5,207 bases of DNA from Bacillota bacterium. GTDB taxonomy: Bacteria; Bacillota; Clostridia; DSM-8532. Positions 1 through 3,931 of this stretch are shown here, piece after piece; the first letter of the stretch is position 1; each line of letters opens with the position of its first letter. The translations under genes were made by a program, and so were the position numbers. The stretch is taken from positions 1 through 5,207 of the forward strand of contig JAEXPO010000333.1 of NCBI GenBank assembly GCA_023446675.1, read 5' to 3'. The notes under the pieces are model-generated. The model worked only from the letters and a program-made list of their open reading frames with translations, did not search any database and was not told the origin of the DNA.

Positions 1-1
1 C

Positions 2-214
2 GTAACCGTAAGCATCCGGGTGGGGAATGAGGCCCTGGTCAAGCTTGTGAAGGCCGGCTACAACCTTCTGTATGAAGGCCTTAAGTCCAAGGGCTACAAG
101 CTTGCGGAGCTGAAGTGCCGCCTTTTATCCGAGGAGGGTGTAAGCCTTCTTAACGCGGAAGGGGAAACGGAGAAGGAATTGGGCCTAAACCGCAAGGTGG
201 ATTTAAGAATCTGA
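2..214 (+). CDS. C-terminal end of a FliK/YlqG-like hook-length-control-type protein (5' partial)
   Basis: The reading frame is open from the left edge and ends at TGA 212-214, so only the last 70 residues are present. The GTG at 20 is simply an internal valine codon. The visible part has the pattern of the FliK C-terminal domain (Flg_hook family): a beta strand (VTVSIRV), a helix with spaced hydrophobics (LVKLVKAGYNLLYEGLKSKGY), then a second strand ending near SLLNAE and a charged tail. In flagellar systems this domain contacts FlhB to switch export specificity. Here the next gene encodes an FlhB-like protein, as in the ylqG-ylqH pair of Bacillus, which supports the call. The family assignment rests on a short fragment plus context. 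An unrelated alpha/beta domain remains possible. Confidence 0.6.
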   Translation, partial: VTVSIRVGNEALVKLVKAGYNLLYEGLKSKGYKLAELKCRLLSEEGVSLLNAEGETEKELGLNRKVDLRI

Positions 215-230
215 AGGAGCAGAGGTTTTC

Positions 231-539
231 ATGGCATTTCAAAAGGAAAAGGAAAATAAAATAAAAACAGCAGCCGCGTTAAGCTATTCTCCCGACGAAA
301 ACATGGCCCCAAAAGTTGTGGCTTCGGGCAAGGGCGTTATTGCCGAGAGTATTTTAAAGGCGGCGGAGGAAGCCAATGTTCCTGTTTATGAGGACGAACA
401 TCTGGCCGAAGCCCTTTCCTCCATTAAGCTGGGATCCGAAATTCCCACGGAGCTTTACGAGGTGGTGGCCGAGCTTTTAGCCTTTATAAGCCGTCTGGAT
501 GAGCGGTATACCTGGGAGGACGACGGATATGGAGGATAG
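231..539 (+). CDS. FlhB C-terminal-domain homologue (YlqH/FlhX-like, EscU/YscU/HrcU family)
   Basis: This 102-residue soluble protein matches the cytoplasmic C-terminal domain of FlhB/YscU export-switch proteins almost end to end. It shows the MAPKVVASGKG segment (residues 25-35), the IAESILKAAEEANVPVYED helix-strand (37-55), the LAEAL motif (58-62) and the GSEIPTELYEVVAELLAFI helix (68-86). The four-helix membrane domain of true FlhB is absent. The segment that would be the NPTH autocleavage site aligns with N9-K10-I11-K12, so self-cleavage is not expected, and the protein resembles the post-cleavage fragment. In known family members, small FlhB homologues can substitute for the FlhB C-terminus; the role outside flagellar loci is unclear. 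AAGGAG at 214-219 and AGAGG at 221-225 precede the ATG. It lies 16 bases after a FliK-like gene, and yraN starts within its 3' end. Confidence 0.88.
   Translation: MAFQKEKENKIKTAAALSYSPDENMAPKVVASGKGVIAESILKAAEEANVPVYEDEHLAEALSSIKLGSEIPTELYEVVAELLAFISRLDERYTWEDDGYGG
514..520 (+). promoter_or_regulatory. Ribosome binding site deciding the yraN start
   Basis: GGGAGGA lies eight bases before the ATG at 529. The upstream in-frame ATG at 499 has no comparable purine-rich site, so 529 is the preferred start. The site lies within the coding sequence of the FlhB-like gene, implying translational coupling. Confidence 0.75.
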
Positions 540-1020
540 AAAGCTTCCCAAGCCTTTTACGGAGAAGTCTCTGAAGGAAAGGTCTGTGATCGGCAAGCCC
601 TTTACTGGCAAGGCCCTGACGGATAAGCCCCTGCCAGGCAAGGCCCTGACAGATAAGCCCCTCACGGGCAAGGCTCTGGGGCAGCAGGGTGAAAGACTGG
701 CTGCGGACTACCTTCGGCAAAGGGGCTATGCCCTTTTGGAGGCCAATTTCCGTATCGGCCGTATGGGGGAGCTGGATCTTATCGCCAAAAAGGACGGAAC
801 GATTTGCTTCGTTGAGGTGAAAACCCGCCGGAGTACGCGTTACGGCGTGCCTTCGGAGGCTGTGACAGCCACAAAGCAGCAGACGATACTAAGGCTTGCT
901 CAGATCTATCTGTCCATGAAGGGGCTTTCGGAAAGCCCTGTACGGTTTGACGTGGCAGAGGTTTACAGTAATGGCAACGGCTTTCGAATCGAATACCTGG
1001 AAAACGCTTTCTGGGCTTGA
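529..1020 (+). CDS. yraN: YraN family protein (UPF0102, endonuclease-like fold) with repeat-bearing N-terminal extension
   Basis: The protein has 163 residues, against roughly 120 usual for the family. The conserved domain begins near residue 50 with LGQQGERLAADYL. It continues with GELDLIAKKDG (80-90), FVEVKTR (94-100), YGVPSEAV (105-112) and VRFDVAEV (138-145). E55, D83, E96 and K98 have the arrangement of PD-(D/E)XK nuclease-type active sites. YraN proteins are presumed nucleic-acid enzymes, but their substrate is not established. Residues 7-51 are an added low-complexity segment of nine pentapeptides of the form (G/D/E)-K-(P/A/S)-(L/F)-(T), which is not part of the usual family. The start at 529 is chosen for its ribosome binding site; it overlaps the FlhB-like gene by 11 bases. 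yraN beside rnhB/dprA-type genes and FlhB-like genes is a familiar Bacillota context. Confidence 0.93.
   Translation: MEDRKLPKPFTEKSLKERSVIGKPFTGKALTDKPLPGKALTDKPLTGKALGQQGERLAADYLRQRGYALLEANFRIGRMGELDLIAKKDGTICFVEVKTRRSTRYGVPSEAVTATKQQTILRLAQIYLSMKGLSESPVRFDVAEVYSNGNGFRIEYLENAFWA
547..681 (+). repeat. In-frame 15-bp tandem repeats (30-bp higher-order unit) in the 5' part of yraN
   Basis: Nine consecutive 15-base units encode the pentads PKPFT, EKSLK, ERSVI, GKPFT, GKALT, DKPLP, GKALT, DKPLT and GKALG. The core (592-681) is the cleanest. Within it, 607-636 and 637-666 form a 30-base direct repeat identical at 26 of 30 positions, and 667-681 starts a third copy that runs into the conserved YraN domain. 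Two of the four differences lie in the last codon, P versus T. The earlier units (547-591) are degenerate and are assigned by register only. CTGGCA at 605-610 and TGCCAG at 632-637 form an inverted repeat that could fold as a hairpin. The unit length is a multiple of three, so gain or loss of copies would preserve frame. Confidence 0.85.
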
Positions 1021-1032
1021 AGTAAAACGACG

Positions 1033-1038
1033 AAAGGA
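1033..1038 (+). promoter_or_regulatory. Probable ribosome binding site of the dipeptidase gene (start ambiguous)
   Basis: AAAGGA sits one base before the ATG at 1040, which is too close for a normal site, but ten bases before the in-frame GTG at 1049. The spacing favours GTG 1049, while codon preference favours ATG 1040. The two choices differ by only three residues. Confidence 0.4.
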
Positions 1039-1039
1039 A

Positions 1040-2011
1040 ATGAGGAGCGTGTTCGTTTTTGATGCCCATTGTGATACCCTTTCGGCCATTGCCCGTGCGG
1101 AAGGGCTCTTTTCTAACCACTTTCAGTGGGATGTAAGCCGGGCAAGGCAAATAGGCACCTATGTGCAGGTGCTGGCTGTTTTTGCCGGAAGCAAATACAG
1201 AGAGAATCCAAAAGAGCGAATGATAAGCCTTTTCAACAAGGGCTTGGAGGCCGTAGCTCTCCGTCCCGGAGAGCTGGGGCTTCTTTTGTATAAAGAGGAT
1301 CTGGACGCAATAAAAAACCCCGGGGTGTATGTCCTTATGGGATCCGAGGGCGGGGAAATACTGGGGGGCAGCCTGGAGGCTCTGGATACGCTTTTTAACC
1401 GGGGCCTGCGCGTTCTTACCCTGGTATGGAACTTCGACAACGAGCTTTGCGACAGTGTTGCCGGAAAAGGCAGCCACGGCGGCGTAAGCCCATTGGGGCG
1501 CCGGGTGATTTCACGTGCCCAGGAGCTGGGGCTGGTGCTGGATCTTTCCCATGCCTCGGACAAAACCTTTTACGATGTATTAAACCTCACAAAAGGGCCT
1601 CTGATGGCTTCCCATTCCAATTCCAGAGCCCTTTGCGGACATCCCCGGAATCTTACCGACAGCCAGATAAAGGCCCTGGCCAAAAGGGACGGTGTAATCG
1701 GAATAAATTATTACCCAAATTTTCTTGAAAAGTCGGGAAATGCCGAATTCATGAGCATAATAAAGCATATCGAATACTTTTCCGCACTGGTAGGAAGCAG
1801 GCATATTGGCCTTGGCAGCGATTTTGACGGGGTGGATAAGCTTCCCTCGGGAATAAAGGGCGTGGAGGACGTGATCAAAATCCCCGAAGCCCTTGCCCGA
1901 TTGAATTATACTCAGGAAGCAATCGACGGAATCATGGGCTTCAACCTTAAACGCCTGTTTCGGCGGATCCTGCCTGAAAAAAACCGGGAGGCCCTGCCCG
2001 TGAAAGGGTAA
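1040..2011 (+). CDS. Membrane-dipeptidase-family (peptidase M19) dipeptidase, cytoplasmic form
   Basis: This is a zinc dipeptidase of the renal dipeptidase family, which cleaves dipeptides and in some members tolerates a D-residue at the C-terminal position. From ATG 1040 it has 323 residues, a normal length for bacterial members. Metal-ligand motifs appear in the expected order: FDAHCDT with H10 and D12, GSEGGE with E103, DLSHAS with H171, SHSNSRALCGHPRNL with H192, and GLGSDFDG with D261/D263 near the active site. There is no signal peptide, lipobox or membrane segment, so it should act in the cytoplasm, probably recycling amino acids from imported or turnover-derived dipeptides. It starts 19 bases after yraN and probably shares its transcript. 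An in-frame ATG at 947 would overlap yraN by 74 bases and adds unconserved sequence; GTG 1049 is a credible alternative start. Confidence 0.93.
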   Translation: MRSVFVFDAHCDTLSAIARAEGLFSNHFQWDVSRARQIGTYVQVLAVFAGSKYRENPKERMISLFNKGLEAVALRPGELGLLLYKEDLDAIKNPGVYVLMGSEGGEILGGSLEALDTLFNRGLRVLTLVWNFDNELCDSVAGKGSHGGVSPLGRRVISRAQELGLVLDLSHASDKTFYDVLNLTKGPLMASHSNSRALCGHPRNLTDSQIKALAKRDGVIGINYYPNFLEKSGNAEFMSIIKHIEYFSALVGSRHIGLGSDFDGVDKLPSGIKGVEDVIKIPEALARLNYTQEAIDGIMGFNLKRLFRRILPEKNREALPVKG

Positions 2012-2013
2012 AA

Positions 2014-2070
2014 AAAACCCCGAAGACGCTGGGAGGACAGGGGATACACAATCCCTGACGGGGTTTTATT
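2014..2070 (+). terminator. Intrinsic terminator after the dipeptidase gene
   Basis: AAAACCCCG (2014-2022) pairs perfectly with CGGGGTTTT (2059-2067), followed by ATT. The 36-base interior contains a second small hairpin, CAGGG (2038-2042) with CCCTG (2053-2057). The structure begins directly after the dipeptidase stop codon at 2009-2011 and lies before a promoter, fitting a terminator that closes the left transcription unit. The long interior makes it atypical. The A-tract on its left side gives a T-run on the other strand, so it might also stop antisense transcription. Confidence 0.7.
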
Positions 2071-2097
2071 GTGATCCCCGCGAAAATAATGTATAAT
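2069..2097 (+). promoter_or_regulatory. Sigma-A-type promoter for rlmN-prpC-prkC
   Basis: The -35 element TTGTGA (2069-2074, four of six consensus bases) and a perfect -10 element TATAAT (2092-2097) are separated by 17 bases. Transcription should start around 2104, leaving a leader of about 20 bases before the rlmN ATG. The -35 overlaps the T-rich tail of the preceding terminator. CGGGG at 2059-2063 and CCCCG at 2076-2080 flank the -35 symmetrically. Confidence 0.75.
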
Positions 2098-2125
2098 GCT
2101 TGTGATATCTTTAACCGGAGGATAA

Positions 2126-3181
2126 ATGGTAAAGAAAAACGATTTGCTCGATATGAGCCCGGACGAACTTCATACAGCCCTAAAGGAAAGAGGCTGCCAA
2201 CCCTTTCGTGCCAAGCAGATTTGGCAGTGGCTTTATGGCGGAACTCTGGATTTCTCGGAAATGAGCAATCTTCCTCAGGCCCTCAGGCAGGAGCTCGGAC
2301 TTCATTTCAAGGCCTGCGGACTGACCGTCGAAAAGCGTCTGGATTCCAAGCTGGATGAGACGCGGAAATACCTTTTCAGACTTGAGGACGGCAACATTAT
2401 CGAAAGCGTTTTGATGAAATACCATTACGGCTATTCGGTTTGTCTCTCCACCCAGGTAGGCTGCAGAATGGGCTGCACCTTTTGTGCATCGGCGCCTCTG
2501 GGGCTTGTACGCAACTTGACTACAGGTGAAATGCTGGCCCAAATATTAAGTATTGTCAAGGACGGCAACCTACGGGTTAGCCACGTGGTTTTAATGGGCA
2601 TCGGTGAACCCTTTGACAATTACGACAATGTGCTGGCCTTTTTGAGACGGATAAACAGAGAGGATACCCTTTCTATCAGCTACAGAAAAATGACTGTCTC
2701 CACCTGCGGCATTGTTCCCCGCATTCTGGACTTTGCCGAAGAGGGCATACCTGTGAATTTGTCCGTGTCCCTTCACGCTGCCGACGACGCCACACGTCAA
2801 AAGACCATGCCGGTGGCAAGAAGCTGGCCCATCAGGGAGCTTCTGGGAGCCTGCGGGACCTATGCGGATAAAACGGGAAGACGGGTTACCTACGAATACT
2901 CCCTTATTAAGGGTGTGAATGATTCGGAAGCAGAGGCGGAGCTTCTTGCCAGGAAGCTTAAGGGTACCCTCTGCCATGTCAATCTAATTCCGGTAAACCC
3001 CGTTGAAGGAACCGGCTATGAGAAAAGCGGCAGGGCGCGCATCGAAGGCTTTCGAATGGTTCTGGAACGGGCGGGGATTGCCGCCACAGTCAGGCGGGAG
3101 CTGGGAAGCGACATCATGGCCGCCTGCGGACAATTGAGAAGGAATACGCTGATGGAAACATCAAGCGCCGGGAAGGTGTAG
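2126..3181 (+). CDS. rlmN: RlmN: 23S rRNA A2503 / tRNA A37 C2-methyltransferase (radical SAM)
   Basis: The enzyme adds a methyl group to C2 of adenine 2503 in 23S rRNA, and in characterised members also to A37 of some tRNAs, tuning the peptidyl-transferase centre and decoding. At 351 residues it is full length. An N-terminal helical substrate-binding part (about 5-70) precedes the radical-SAM barrel. The iron-sulfur motif is C113-x3-C117-x2-C120. E93, C106 and C334 (in the SDIMAACGQLR tail) line up with the general base and the two catalytic cysteines of E. coli RlmN, which use a methyl-cysteine mechanism. MGIGEPFDNYDNV (157-169) is the SAM-binding GEP segment. The retained QLR-type ending and lack of Cfr hallmarks favour RlmN over Cfr. 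GGAGG at 2117-2121 lies four bases before ATG. It leads the unit with prpC and prkC, as in many Bacillota. Confidence 0.97.
   Translation: MVKKNDLLDMSPDELHTALKERGCQPFRAKQIWQWLYGGTLDFSEMSNLPQALRQELGLHFKACGLTVEKRLDSKLDETRKYLFRLEDGNIIESVLMKYHYGYSVCLSTQVGCRMGCTFCASAPLGLVRNLTTGEMLAQILSIVKDGNLRVSHVVLMGIGEPFDNYDNVLAFLRRINREDTLSISYRKMTVSTCGIVPRILDFAEEGIPVNLSVSLHAADDATRQKTMPVARSWPIRELLGACGTYADKTGRRVTYEYSLIKGVNDSEAEAELLARKLKGTLCHVNLIPVNPVEGTGYEKSGRARIEGFRMVLERAGIAATVRRELGSDIMAACGQLRRNTLMETSSAGKV
3173..3178 (+). promoter_or_regulatory. Ribosome binding site supporting the TTG start of prpC
   Basis: AAGGTG lies six bases before TTG 3185 and within the last codons of rlmN. No ATG or GTG is available at the conserved protein beginning (MKYAALSDVG), so this site and the family alignment fix the TTG start. 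Confidence 0.7.
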
Positions 3182-3184
3182 AAA

Positions 3185-3916
3185 TTGAAGTACGCTGCAC
3201 TGAGCGATGTAGGCTTAAAACGCGAAAAAAATGAAGATAACTGGAACATTGTTTTAAAGAAGGACGGCCACCCCGCGGGATTTATCATTGCCGACGGCAT
3301 GGGGGGCTATGTAGCGGGAGAGGAAGCCAGCCGCATTGCGGTGGAGGAAATGTCCTCAGCCGTTTTTGAATGTCTTTTGCTGAAGGGGGATACCGACAGC
3401 ATCAAGGAGCTTATCACCAAGCGCATCGATAAAATCAACGCCTATATTATGGATTACTCGGCTAAAAACCTTAACGGCATGAAATCGGGAACCACCCTGT
3501 CGGTGGGTATCGTAGCCGAGGATCATCTGTACATTGCCCACGTGGGTGACTGCCGGGTTTACCTTATACGGGAAAAAAGCATATTGAGGCTGACGGAGGA
3601 TCATTCCTATGTGGCCCAGCTTGTAAAGGAAGGGCTCATAAGCTCGGACGAAGCGGTTCACCACCCGGAACGTAACCGGATTACCCGCGCTCTGGGTTTT
3701 AAGGACAATTTCTATCCGGATTTTTACATGGAGCCCATGCTTGACGGCGATATTTATGTGTTCTGTACCGACGGGCTTTATGAGAACATGACGGATGATG
3801 AGATATTGAACATAGTATTGTCGGCCCCTGGGGACAAAGCAGTGGAAGGCCTGGTCGAAATGGCCAAGGAGCGGGGCGGAAATGATAACATCACGGTTAT
3901 ATTAGCCTGGATGTAG
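3185..3916 (+). CDS. prpC: PP2C-family Ser/Thr protein phosphatase (PrpC/Stp)
   Basis: This soluble metal-dependent phosphatase removes phosphates from Ser/Thr targets of the PASTA kinase and from the kinase itself. Its 243 residues match the usual 240-250 of Gram-positive PrpC/Stp. Motifs in order are: LKREKNEDNW with R13 and D18, IIADGMGG with D37/G38, SGTTL (101-105), AHVGDCRVY with D122 and R124, LTEDHSYV (136-143), FCTDGLYEN with D196, and GGNDNITV with D234. D18, D37, D196 and D234 are the expected metal ligands. There is no signal peptide or membrane segment. It begins with TTG three bases after the rlmN stop, suggesting coupled but modest translation. It ends with a double stop (TAG TAA, 3914-3919) directly ahead of the prkC ribosome binding site. 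The pairing with prkC is the standard arrangement. Confidence 0.96.
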   Translation: MKYAALSDVGLKREKNEDNWNIVLKKDGHPAGFIIADGMGGYVAGEEASRIAVEEMSSAVFECLLLKGDTDSIKELITKRIDKINAYIMDYSAKNLNGMKSGTTLSVGIVAEDHLYIAHVGDCRVYLIREKSILRLTEDHSYVAQLVKEGLISSDEAVHHPERNRITRALGFKDNFYPDFYMEPMLDGDIYVFCTDGLYENMTDDEILNIVLSAPGDKAVEGLVEMAKERGGNDNITVILAWM

Positions 3917-3931
3917 TAAAGGAGTGGGCAA

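Noticed and set aside
20..214. A short complete gene starting at GTG 20
   Set aside because: The frame stays open to the left edge with coding-like sequence (VTVSIR) and no ribosome binding site precedes the GTG, so this is the tail of a longer gene.
499..528. Earlier yraN start at ATG 499
   Set aside because: It would lengthen the overlap with the FlhB-like gene to 41 bases, lacks a ribosome binding site, and adds ten unconserved residues.
547..681. CRISPR-like array
   Set aside because: The repeats are contiguous 15/30-base units without unique spacers and lie in frame within a coding sequence.
484..720. Minus-strand open frames with GL-rich repeats opposite the yraN repeat
   Set aside because: Their repetitive translation is only the reverse reading of the 15-base repeat; no start signal or conserved domain is present.
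947..975. Promoter for the dipeptidase at TTGACG (947-952) inside yraN
   Set aside because: No acceptable -10 element is found 16-18 bases downstream, and the codons belong to the conserved RFDV motif of YraN.
947..1039. Earlier dipeptidase start at ATG 947
   Set aside because: It lies deep inside the conserved end of yraN, has no ribosome binding site, and the added 31 residues do not belong to the M19 fold.
779..1477. Long open frame on the - strand (232 codons) across yraN and the dipeptidase
   Set aside because: It is antisense to two well-recognised families, its translation shows no family motif, and its length is explained by the codon pattern of the genes opposite.
2126..3181. The radical-SAM methyltransferase as a Cfr-type antibiotic-resistance gene
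   Set aside because: The sequence and its location beside prpC-prkC match housekeeping RlmN, and nothing nearby suggests mobility.
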